64,000 bases of DNA from Streptomyces sp. NBC_00190. Its GTDB lineage: Bacteria; Actinomycetota; Actinomycetes; Streptomycetales; Streptomycetaceae. The number at the start of each line of letters is the position of its first letter. Position 1 is the stretch's first letter. Position numbers and translations under genes: made by a program. The stretch is from NCBI RefSeq assembly GCF_036203305.1, contig NZ_CP108131.1, positions 8,122,001 through 8,186,000 of the forward strand, in the 5' to 3' direction. The notes under the pieces were generated by a model. That model was not told where the DNA came from. It did no database searches and saw only the letters and a list, made by a program, of their open reading frames with translations. Positions 42,430-50,098 of this stretch are shown here, in pieces.

Positions 42430-44262
42430 ATGGAATTCGGGATCGGACCCGGGGGAGTGGACGGCTCACGCTATCTGCCGATCTCCGAGCACGGCCTGAT
42501 CGGTGATCTTCGCACCGCCGCGCTCGTCGGGACCAATGGCACGATCGACTGGTACTGCTGCCCGCGCTTCGACGCACCGAGCGTGTTCGCGTCCATCCTC
42601 GACGCCGACCGGGGCGGATCGTGGGAGCTGGCCGCCGAGGTGCCGACGCGTACGCGGCAGTTCTACTTCCCCGACACCAACGTGCTGATCACGCGGTTCT
42701 ACGCCGCCGACGGGGTGGCGGAGATCCAGGACTTCATGCCGGTCGTCGACGAGTCGCGCGAGGCGGCCCGGCACCGGCTGATCCGGCGGGTGATATGCGT
42801 GCGGGGAACCCTCCCGTTCGGAGCGCGGATAGCTCCCCGCTTCGGCTACGGCGCCGAAGCGCACACCGTACGCGTGCAGGCCCACGAGGCCGTCTTCGAG
42901 TCCCCGTCGATCTCACTGGCGCTGTCCTCCACCGCGCCGCTCGAAACCGACGGCACCGACGTGTGGTCGCACTTCAAGCTCCTCGAAGGCGAGTCCGTGG
43001 TGTTCGCCCTCGACCAGATCGGCGACGACATCCGCCCGCGGGCCTGTCCGCACGCCGAGGCGGAGGTGCAGTTCGAGGCGACGGTCCGGTTCTGGCGCCA
43101 CTGGCTGGGCCGCTCGCGCTACCGCGGCCGGTGGCGGGAGATGGTGCACCGCTCCGCGCTGGTGCTGAAGCTGCTCACCTACGTACCGACCGGTGCGATC
43201 GTGGCCGCGCCCACGACCAGCCTGCCCGAACGGATCGGTGGTGAGCGCAACTGGGACTACCGCTACGTGTGGGTCCGCGACGCCGCCTTCTGCATCTACG
43301 CCATGCTCCGTCTGGGCTTCACCTCCGAGGCCGAGGCGTTCATGGGCTTCCTGTCCGACAGGGGCATCCTGCGCGGCGTCGGCCCCACCGGTCCGCTGCA
43401 GATCATGTACGGCATCGACGGGCGCACTGACCTGCCCGAATCCGAGCTGTCCCACCTGGAGGGGCACCTTGGATCCGCCCCGGTGCGGGTGGGGAACGCC
43501 GCCACCAAGCAGCTCCAACTGGACATCTACGGAGCGCTGATCGATTCCATCTACCTGTACGACAAGTGGGGGCAGCCCATCAGCAGCGATCACTGGGACG
43601 AGGTCGGCGCCGTGGTGGAGTGGCTCTGCGACCACTGGGACCAGCCCGACGAGGGAGTCTGGGAGACGCGGGGCGGCCGGAAGAACTTCGTCTACTCGCG
43701 GCTGATGTGCTGGGTGGCGATCGAACGGGCCATCCGGATGGCCAACCGGCGCGGCCTGCCGGCCGATCTTCCCCGCTGGCAGCAGAGCCGGGACGCGATC
43801 TACCGGCAGATCATGCGGGAGGGCTGGTCGGCCGAGCGCGGGGCGTTCGCCCAAGGGTTGGGCGACGACGTACTCGACGCGTCCGTGCTGATGATGCCGA
43901 TGGCCAAGTTCATCTCGCCCACCGACCCAAAGTGGCTGTCGACCTTGGACGCGCTCACCACGGATCTGGTCTCCGACTCGCTGGTCTACCGCTACGACCC
44001 GGAGGCCAGCCCGGACGGCGTGCGGGGTTCCGAGGGCACGTTCTCGATCTGCTCCTTCTGGTACGTCGAGGCGCTCGCCCGCGCCGGACGGCTGGAGGAG
44101 GCCCGGCTGGCCTTCGAGAAGATGCTCACCTATGGCAACCACCTCGGCCTCTACGCCGAGGAGATCGGCCGGACCGGAGAACAACTCGGCAACTTCCCGC
44201 AGGCGTTCACCCACCTCTCACTGATCAGCGCCGCCTTCAACCTCGACCGCGCCCTCGGCTGA
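42430..44262 (+). CDS. GH15 glycoside hydrolase (glucoamylase or trehalase type)
   Basis: A 610-residue cytoplasmic protein of the bacterial GH15 type: an N-terminal beta-sandwich (YLPISEHGLIGDLRTAALVGTNGTIDWYCCPRFDAPSVFASIL) and an (alpha/alpha)6 barrel with RNWDYRYVWVRDAAF, the acid region DEGVWETRGG, and GEQLGNFPQAFTHLSLI. These enzymes invert alpha-glucosidic bonds of trehalose, maltose or glucan. No signal peptide is present. ATG 42430 follows GGGAGG. In mycobacteria this clade is trehalase, so intracellular trehalose use is plausible. Confidence 0.88.
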   Translation: MEFGIGPGGVDGSRYLPISEHGLIGDLRTAALVGTNGTIDWYCCPRFDAPSVFASILDADRGGSWELAAEVPTRTRQFYFPDTNVLITRFYAADGVAEIQDFMPVVDESREAARHRLIRRVICVRGTLPFGARIAPRFGYGAEAHTVRVQAHEAVFESPSISLALSSTAPLETDGTDVWSHFKLLEGESVVFALDQIGDDIRPRACPHAEAEVQFEATVRFWRHWLGRSRYRGRWREMVHRSALVLKLLTYVPTGAIVAAPTTSLPERIGGERNWDYRYVWVRDAAFCIYAMLRLGFTSEAEAFMGFLSDRGILRGVGPTGPLQIMYGIDGRTDLPESELSHLEGHLGSAPVRVGNAATKQLQLDIYGALIDSIYLYDKWGQPISSDHWDEVGAVVEWLCDHWDQPDEGVWETRGGRKNFVYSRLMCWVAIERAIRMANRRGLPADLPRWQQSRDAIYRQIMREGWSAERGAFAQGLGDDVLDASVLMMPMAKFISPTDPKWLSTLDALTTDLVSDSLVYRYDPEASPDGVRGSEGTFSICSFWYVEALARAGRLEEARLAFEKMLTYGNHLGLYAEEIGRTGEQLGNFPQAFTHLSLISAAFNLDRALG

Positions 44263-44317
44263 GCCCCACGGCCGACCTTGCCGCCCGTGCTGAGTCGTGC
44301 GCGAGTGCTGGAGGGGG

Positions 44318-45784
44318 TCATTGGCGGCTGACCGTACGGGTCACCCCCGCGACGATCGTCGTCGCCAGGATCCAGCCGGTGATGATCAAGACGTACGACA
44401 GCCACTGGTGCCAGCCGTCAGGGGCGAACGCCGACTCCTGGCCGAAGTTGATGACCGGGAGGAGCAGGTCGAGGGTGTAGAAGACGGGGTTGAAGCCAGG
44501 GGCCTCGTCCGCCTTGACGGGGCGTGGGTGGTGCAGGCCGTACGCGATCGATCCGATGGCCATCAGGGACAGCAGCCAGGCAGCGGCGCGCACCGGGCGG
44601 AAGCCGTAGCCGACGGTGGCGTCCTGGACGTACCCCCACAGCCGTCCGTACCAGGTGAGCGTGGTGCGTCGGCGGCGCTGCTTGGCGAGTTGGACGAGCC
44701 GGGCCGCGTCGTCGTCGCCGACGTGGCGGTAGGCCGCCATCAACTGCTCGTATCCGTGTGGTTCGTACCGGTCGCCGTCCCGCTCCAGCATCGGCAGGCG
44801 GCGCTCGGCCGGCTCGTGCGGGGTGAGTACGGTGTACGTGAGATTGGTGAGATACACCTGGTCCGGCAGCATCTCCGGTTCAAGGGCCAGGATCTCTATC
44901 TGAGAGCGCCGGAGATTCAGGGCTCCCTCGATACGATCGCCACCGCGCAGCCATAGTTCACCGAGTACACAACTACTCGCCCGCAGTGCCGTGTCTCCCG
45001 GATGCGACAAGTGGGCGTGGAGCAGGTCGAGACGGCCCGATATGCGCGAGCCTCGGAGCTCGATCCGGCCCCGTGCACGTATGCGCCGCGCCCGTACGTG
45101 GGCGCCCACGTTGAGGTTCTGCGCGTCCAGCGCGGTGCCATCGGGCTGGTGGAACTCGGCCTCCTGGACGTTGATCCGCCCGGCGACGGAGGCGCCGGTG
45201 AGCCGTACCTGCCCGTGCGCGCGCATCTCCGGCGCCCACAGGTCGCCCCCGATCACCGCCTGGTTGAGCTGCAGTACCGGCTCGGAGTCGTCCGGCGCCG
45301 TGAACTCCGCCCGCTCCATGAACAGCGCCCCGGAGATCTGTGCCCCGCCGAGCCGTACCGGCCCCCGCGTACGGCAGTCCGTCATCCGCAGCACCCCCTC
45401 GACGCGCAAGGTCTCCGAGGTCAGGCCCGGCAGTACGGACCAGCTCAGATCGAGCTGGCGCAGCTGGGCACCGTACAGGTCCGGGACGCCGTCGAACCGG
45501 CAGTGGCTCAGCCGGATGGCGGCGTCGACGGTGGCGTGCTTCAGGTCCAGTACGCCGGTGATCCGCGCCCCCGTGATCTCGAGCGCGGCGATCTCCCCCT
45601 CCTCCTGTGGAGCCTTGAGCAGTAGCGCCCGCAGTACACGCGCCCGTACGGTCCGCTCGGCGCCCCAGGTGTTGCCGCGCGCCGGATTCTCGTTCTCGGC
45701 GGCACCGAAGTCCACGGACTCGCCTCGCGGAAAGGCCCGCCATATACGTAACTCGGCCGGTGTCAGATCGTTGGTCTCGCTCAC
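44318..45784 (-). CDS. beta-helical membrane protein of unknown function
   Basis: A 488-residue protein. Residues about 60-330 form a run of short repeats of the type L-x-G-x-x-I-x-G-x-L-x-L (ITGVLDLKHATVDAAIRLSH, ISGALFMERAEF, VAGRINVQEAEF, ISGRLDLLHAHL), giving a right-handed beta-helix like pentapeptide-repeat or bactofilin proteins. The C-terminus has two membrane helices (about 405-422 and 465-485) after a basic region. GTG 45784 starts at the conserved TPAELRIWRAFPRGE. Relatives in Streptomyces are often labelled oxidoreductases without evidence. Confidence 0.72.
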   Translation of the reverse strand: MSETNDLTPAELRIWRAFPRGESVDFGAAENENPARGNTWGAERTVRARVLRALLLKAPQEEGEIAALEITGARITGVLDLKHATVDAAIRLSHCRFDGVPDLYGAQLRQLDLSWSVLPGLTSETLRVEGVLRMTDCRTRGPVRLGGAQISGALFMERAEFTAPDDSEPVLQLNQAVIGGDLWAPEMRAHGQVRLTGASVAGRINVQEAEFHQPDGTALDAQNLNVGAHVRARRIRARGRIELRGSRISGRLDLLHAHLSHPGDTALRASSCVLGELWLRGGDRIEGALNLRRSQIEILALEPEMLPDQVYLTNLTYTVLTPHEPAERRLPMLERDGDRYEPHGYEQLMAAYRHVGDDDAARLVQLAKQRRRRTTLTWYGRLWGYVQDATVGYGFRPVRAAAWLLSLMAIGSIAYGLHHPRPVKADEAPGFNPVFYTLDLLLPVINFGQESAFAPDGWHQWLSYVLIITGWILATTIVAGVTRTVSRQ

Positions 45785-45887
45785 GCAGGGACTCTGACGT
45801 GCTGCGTTGGGCCTGTCAACTGCCGCACGGAGCAAGCCGTCATGGTGTCCGACATCCGTCCGCGTCCGTAAGGTCTTGGCCTGTGAG

Positions 45888-46181
45888 TCACGCCTGCTCC
45901 TCCTTGTAGAGGACGAGGTGCTCGTGGAAGAGCACACCGTCGCGGATGTCGCCGGTTGCGGTGAAGCCGGTGTCGTCGACGTAGTCGATGTGGCTGCCGG
46001 TGACCGTGTAGCGGCCGGTGTAGGCACTGCTGCGGTTGCCGCGTGCCTCGTCGTAGCGGCCGTCGGCACGGAGCTCCTGCCGGATCTGACCGTCTCCGGT
46101 CACCCACATCCCGACCACGTTCGCGTCACCAGCCCTTCGCCCGGCGGTTTCCTCCGGCGGGCTCGATTGGTTCCTCACCAT
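45888..46181 (-). CDS. Atu4866-family small protein
   Basis: A 97-residue protein. From residue 23 it follows the Atu4866 domain closely: VGMWVTGDGQIRQELRADGRYDE, ARGNRSSAYTGRYTVTG, HIDYVDDTGFTATGDI. This lipocalin-like small barrel has no settled function. GAGGAGGAA precedes the ATG. It is divergent from the XRE regulator gene and is the likely target of that regulator. Confidence 0.82.
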   Translation of the reverse strand: MVRNQSSPPEETAGRRAGDANVVGMWVTGDGQIRQELRADGRYDEARGNRSSAYTGRYTVTGSHIDYVDDTGFTATGDIRDGVLFHEHLVLYKEEQA

Positions 46182-46255
46182 GTGTTCCTCCTCGTTCGCG
46201 GGTACTGATCACCAGCCTGGGCGGCCCCGGGGGAAGGGAGCCAGGACGGGTCGTG

Positions 46256-46276
46256 CCTGGGTATGGGGCACCCAGG
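46256..46276. promoter_or_regulatory. 21-bp dyad between Atu4866 and XRE genes
   Basis: CCTGGGT and ACCCAGG form a perfect 7-bp inverted repeat with a 7-bp spacer. The spacing of 14 bp between centres matches one and a half helical turns, suitable for a dimeric XRE repressor. It lies 32 bp before the regulator start. Confidence 0.55.
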
Positions 46277-46308
46277 TACGCGGGTGTGGAGCGCCATAGT
46301 CTGAAGGG

Positions 46309-47151
46309 GTGACCAGCAACGATCTCGGAGATTTCCTACGCGCCCACCGCGCACGCCTGAGACCCGACGACGTCGGGCTCGCCTCATACGGCGCCCGCCG
46401 GGTGGCGGGGCTGCGACGCGAGGAGGTCGCCGTCCTGGCCGGCATGAACAGCGACTACTACGCCCGCCTGGAACAGGGCCGCGAGCGCAGTCCTTCCCCG
46501 CAGATCCTCGAGGCCATCAGCAGCGCGCTGCGGATGGATGACGAAGCGCGGGAGCACATGTTCCGGCTGGCAGGCACCGCCCCTGACGGTGAGCGGCCGC
46601 AGCCTAGGGAGACGGTCAATCCTGCGCTGCGGCAGCTGCTGGACGGATACCCGAACGCCGCGGCGTTCGTCCTGAACCCGGCCACCGACTTCCTGGCCTC
46701 GAACGCTCTGGCCGACGCACTGTTCGCGCCGTTCGAGAACGTGGGCAACCTGGCCCGCATGACCTTCCTCGACCCGGCCGCCCGGAGCTTCTTCACGCAG
46801 TGGGGGCGGGCGGCCGAGGCAGTGGTCGCCGGACTGCGTCACGCCACGGGCCTCGACCCGCACTATCGGCGGCTGCACGACCTCGTCGACTCCCTGACCG
46901 GGGCGAGCGAGGAGTTCGCAGCCCTGTGGTCCTCGCACACCGTGTACGGGAAGACCCGTGACGGCAAGGAACTCCTCCACCCCGACGTCGGGCCTCTCGC
47001 GCTCACCTTCCAGACCTTTGACGTCCGCGGAGCGACGGGCCAGCAGTTGGTGATCTACCACGCCGAACCGGGAAGCCCCAGCGATCAGGCGCTGTCCCTG
47101 CTCGGCAGCCTCCACGCCACACACCACCAGGAGTCCGCCGCGGAGCAGTAG
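46309..47151 (+). CDS. XRE-family regulator with MmyB-type ligand domain
   Basis: A 280-residue regulator: an N-terminal helix-turn-helix (LGDFLRAHRARLRP, LRREEVAVLAGMNSDYYARLEQGR, about 5-65) and a C-terminal MmyB-like PAS-type domain (PNAAAFVLNPATDFLASNALADALF, LTFQTFDVRGATGQQLVIYHAEPGSPS). This group binds small ligands, perhaps fatty acids, and controls an adjacent redox gene. The divergent Atu4866 gene is the expected target. GTG 46309 is chosen from the conserved start. Confidence 0.87.
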   Translation: MTSNDLGDFLRAHRARLRPDDVGLASYGARRVAGLRREEVAVLAGMNSDYYARLEQGRERSPSPQILEAISSALRMDDEAREHMFRLAGTAPDGERPQPRETVNPALRQLLDGYPNAAAFVLNPATDFLASNALADALFAPFENVGNLARMTFLDPAARSFFTQWGRAAEAVVAGLRHATGLDPHYRRLHDLVDSLTGASEEFAALWSSHTVYGKTRDGKELLHPDVGPLALTFQTFDVRGATGQQLVIYHAEPGSPSDQALSLLGSLHATHHQESAAEQ

Positions 47152-47154
47152 GGC

Positions 47155-47400
47155 AAGCCCGGCGGCGCCGCGCAGGATGGTGCTGCCGAAGCGCTGGCCG
47201 GTGAGGGCGCCGACCAGTTGCGGGCCTGCACGCGTAGAGGACGACGGCCGTGTCGCGCGTGTGCGGGGCAGTGGCCGTGTAGACGGCGACGAATCCGGGC
47301 GTCAAGGTCACGGTGGCCGCGTACAGGGCTACCAGCTGGCCCCACTCTGGACATTCATGGGAAACAGCGGCAGCGTCACCCTCTCGCCCATCCCGCTCGT
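47155..47400 (-). pseudogene. possible remnant of a membrane transporter
   Basis: The reverse strand shows hydrophobic, protein-like stretches in two frames: LVALYAATVTLTPGFVAVYT in one, and QLVGALTGQRFGSTILRGAA, LALLLRGGLLVV in another. Together they resemble the end of an MFS- or LysE-like protein broken by a frameshift. No start or full frame exists. Confidence 0.3.
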
Positions 47401-47482
47401 CGACCTGCTGCGCAGATCGACGTGATCGTTCCGCGGAAAGGGAGCCGTGCTGTCTGCGGCAGGGCTGACACCATGCGGTGTC

Positions 47483-48106
47483 ATGACAGATGACAGCACC
47501 CATGCGTTTCAGGCGGGCCAGACGGGACTGATCGTCCGGATCCCGGAGGCGGAGCCGGCCGTCCGCGGGTGGCGTGAACGGCTCGACCCCTCAGCCCGGG
47601 CCGGGGTCCCAGCCCACGTCACCGTGCTCTTCCCGTTCCTCGACGAGAGCCGAATAGACGCGCTCGTCTACTCCGCTCTCGCGGACGTGCTGGGCAGCCA
47701 TCCGGCCTTTGACCTGCGGTTCGAGAGATGCGGACGGTTTCCGGAAGTGCTCCATCTCGTCCCCGGGCCTGACACGCAGTTGCGGCAGCTCACCGAGGCG
47801 ATCGCTGATCGTTGGCCTGAGGCTCCGCCGTATGGCGGCCGATTCGCCGAGATCGTGCCGCACCTGACCATCGCTCAAGGTCAGGAAGACGCCGTCTTGG
47901 AGGAGATCGAGGCCGAGCTCGCCGTCAGGCTCCCGCTTACGTCTCACGTCTCGTCGGTTGAACTCATGGTGTACGACGGCACGAAGTGGCAGGAACGGGC
48001 GTCGTTCGCGCTTGGAGAACGTCTTGGTCCAGCCGCCGAACGATCCGTTCGAGGCGATGGCCACGTCGGCTTCCTGCCAAGTAGCCCAGCAGCGGATTGC
48101 CGGTGA
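47483..48106 (+). CDS. 2'-5' RNA ligase-like 2H phosphoesterase
   Basis: A 207-residue reading frame. The domain is a 2H phosphoesterase with two HxT motifs, VPAHVTVLFPF (near residue 49) and VPHLTIAQG (near 128). These enzymes hydrolyse or ligate 2'-5' or cyclic phosphodiester bonds in nucleotides or RNA. Relatives end soon after the strand WQERASFALG (near residue 176). The last 30 residues lie over a transposon remnant on the opposite strand, so this tail is probably not original. Confidence 0.78.
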   Translation: MTDDSTHAFQAGQTGLIVRIPEAEPAVRGWRERLDPSARAGVPAHVTVLFPFLDESRIDALVYSALADVLGSHPAFDLRFERCGRFPEVLHLVPGPDTQLRQLTEAIADRWPEAPPYGGRFAEIVPHLTIAQGQEDAVLEEIEAELAVRLPLTSHVSSVELMVYDGTKWQERASFALGERLGPAAERSVRGDGHVGFLPSSPAADCR

Positions 48107-48200
48107 TCACGGCGAGATGGGTGAAGGGCAGCGCCCCCTGCGGGCCGACGGCAAGATGAGCCGTGCCGCAGGAGGAGCGCGCCGTCGAGGCCAAGAAGGG
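48000..48200 (-). pseudogene. possible IstB-like (IS21-type) ATPase fragment
   Basis: In one reverse frame the DNA reads GTAHLAVG and further on FTHLAVITGNPLLGYLAG; in another, ADVAIASNGSFGGWTKTF. The latter resembles the SNxPFGxWGEVF motif of IstB helper ATPases and the former the KTHLA motif. Most of the gene is gone. Recognition is by motif only. Confidence 0.35.
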
Positions 48201-48211
48201 GCCGGCGGGGG

Positions 48212-49606
48212 TCAGGCCGCGGGAGTGTTGAGCACGTACTCGCGGGAGGCGTGGACCTGCTCGCGCAGGGCGGCCAGGTCCACATCGAGGACCTGGCCGT
48301 TCCACTTGCGGGGCTCGCCGTTGATGAGGACAGCGCTGATGTTGCGGGCGTCCGAGCCCAACACGACGGTGCCGATCGGGTCGTTGAGCGGCATGTTGTT
48401 GAGGTCCTCGGCCTGGATCACCAGCAGGTCGGCCTTCTTGCCCGGGGTGAGCGAGCCGGTGACGCCTGCCAGCCCGTTGGTGCGGGCGCCCTGGAGGGTG
48501 GCGAAGTCCAGTACGTCGTGGGTGGTGATGCGAACCGGCTGCTGGTCGGTGCGGTAGACGGCGTTGACCGCCCGCATCCGCTGGATGGCGTGCAGGGCCC
48601 GCATCTGCGTGAACATGTCGCTGACCAGCGCCACCTCGACGTCGATGCTCAGACCGGGCCGGACCCCGACCGCCAGGGCCTCGTCGATCGCGGGGATCGC
48701 GGTCTCCAGCCCGATCTGGGCGTCCGAGGTCGGGGCCAGGGCGATGGTCGTGCCGCTCTCCGCGATCGCCTTCCACGCCGCCTCGGTCAGACCGGTGGCG
48801 TGGATGAGGGTGAGGTCCGCGCCGAGAAGGCCGTCCTTCTCCCACCCCCCTATGGCCTGGGAGGAGGAGGTGCCGAAGACGGCGTCGACGCTCACACCGA
48901 TGCCCAGGTCCTTGGCTGTGCGGGCGAGTTCGGTGCCGTAGGCGAGGGTGGGTCCGGCGATCTCGTCGGTGGCCAGTGCGGCCAGGCGCAGGCTCAGCAG
49001 CTGGTCGTCGCTGGCGAAGTACTTCTCCTTGAGGCGGGCCAGGTCGCCGGGCCACTGCTTGTCCCAGTCACCGAAGTGCGGGCCCATGGAGGCGTGCACG
49101 CCGCGAACGCCGGCGTCGATGAGGCCCAGGACGGCGGCGTCGGAATGCTCGGGAGTACGGGAGTTGTGGGAGAAATCGAGCATGCACGTGATGCCGCTGT
49201 CGATCGCCGTCAGGGCGGCCAGCTTGGTGCCGACGTACATGTCTTCGGGCCGGTAGACGGTGGCGTAGCCGGCGAGGGTGGACATCACATAAGCGCCGAG
49301 GTCATCGACGTCCGGCATGATCCGGCGGAGCTGGGTCTCCCAGGCGTGCCGGTGCGTGTCGACGAAGCCCGGCGTGAGGACGGTGCCGGAGGCCTCGACG
49401 ACCACAGCGCCGTCCCGGTTCAGGTCAGAACCGATCGCGGCGATGATCTCGCCCTCGACGAGCAGATCGGCGCCGTGAAGGACACCGAGGCCGGGGTCCA
49501 TGGTGACGATGGTCGCGCCGGTGAACAGGATGCGCCGCTTCGGGTCGGCGGACCGGCGCTGAAGCCGTTCGAGTACGGCAGGGCTGGTGGTGTCGGTGGG
49601 AAGCAA
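48212..49606 (-). CDS. amidohydrolase-family deaminase/chlorohydrolase-like enzyme
   Basis: A 464-residue cytoplasmic enzyme of the metal-dependent amidohydrolase superfamily, closest to the TrzA/AtzA and SAH/MTA deaminase group. The composite beta domain (ILFTGATIVTMDPGLGVLHGADLLVEG) precedes the barrel with the metal pair in DTHRHAWETQ. Later come LIHATGL and APTSDAQIGL, and the end reads GSLTPGKKADLLVI. The substrate (guanine-like, triazine or nucleoside) is not clear. TTG 49606 is the likely start; the frame is open upstream. Confidence 0.82.
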   Translation of the reverse strand: MLPTDTTSPAVLERLQRRSADPKRRILFTGATIVTMDPGLGVLHGADLLVEGEIIAAIGSDLNRDGAVVVEASGTVLTPGFVDTHRHAWETQLRRIMPDVDDLGAYVMSTLAGYATVYRPEDMYVGTKLAALTAIDSGITCMLDFSHNSRTPEHSDAAVLGLIDAGVRGVHASMGPHFGDWDKQWPGDLARLKEKYFASDDQLLSLRLAALATDEIAGPTLAYGTELARTAKDLGIGVSVDAVFGTSSSQAIGGWEKDGLLGADLTLIHATGLTEAAWKAIAESGTTIALAPTSDAQIGLETAIPAIDEALAVGVRPGLSIDVEVALVSDMFTQMRALHAIQRMRAVNAVYRTDQQPVRITTHDVLDFATLQGARTNGLAGVTGSLTPGKKADLLVIQAEDLNNMPLNDPIGTVVLGSDARNISAVLINGEPRKWNGQVLDVDLAALREQVHASREYVLNTPAA

Positions 49607-50098
49607 GGGGAGGTCCTGTCCTTCATGCCAGCGCGGTGGGCCGGTACGGGGTGGGTGATGACCCCAGCCTCGGCCCATCCGACAGCGGCAACCAGGCCGC
49701 CGTTAGCCCCGGTACAGCGCACCCAGGCTCACCGCTCGATCCGAAGTCTGTGGAGGTGGAGGACACGGGAACGGTCAGAGACTCGCGCCCCGACATCAGC
49801 CCGTGTCAGGAGCAGCGCCAGTGCTCCTGATACCCCCATCGGCAGCGCGCTGCAGTCGATCGAGAGCCCCAGCCACCGGCCCGGACAGGAGTTCGGCTCG
49901 GCTTTCCCGGATTCGGATTCGGATTCGGTCAATCTGCTGCTGCTTTGGCTGGTATGGCCCGACTGATGCCCTTTCAGGGAAATCTGACCGAAGATCATCC
50001 CACTTCCCGCGCTCCGTCCCTTCATGATTCCTTACGGGCGCCCACCCGGGCCGCCACGGGCGGCACGCAGCCGTCGGCAGCAGTGTGGGAGGGCGGAA
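49607..50098. other. 492-bp gene-free stretch
   Basis: This is the divergent promoter region of the amidohydrolase and LAL regulator genes. It contains three tandem GGATTC units around 49911-49928 and no conserved protein frame. Confidence 0.4.

Noticed and set aside
42369..42499. 43-codon ORF overlapping the GH15 start
   Set aside because: No convincing ribosome binding site and no similarity; unlike the ABC-F case there is no known precedent for a leader peptide here.
49911..49928. Three tandem GGATTC units
   Set aside because: Short direct repeat only; too few units for a CRISPR or a clear regulatory array.
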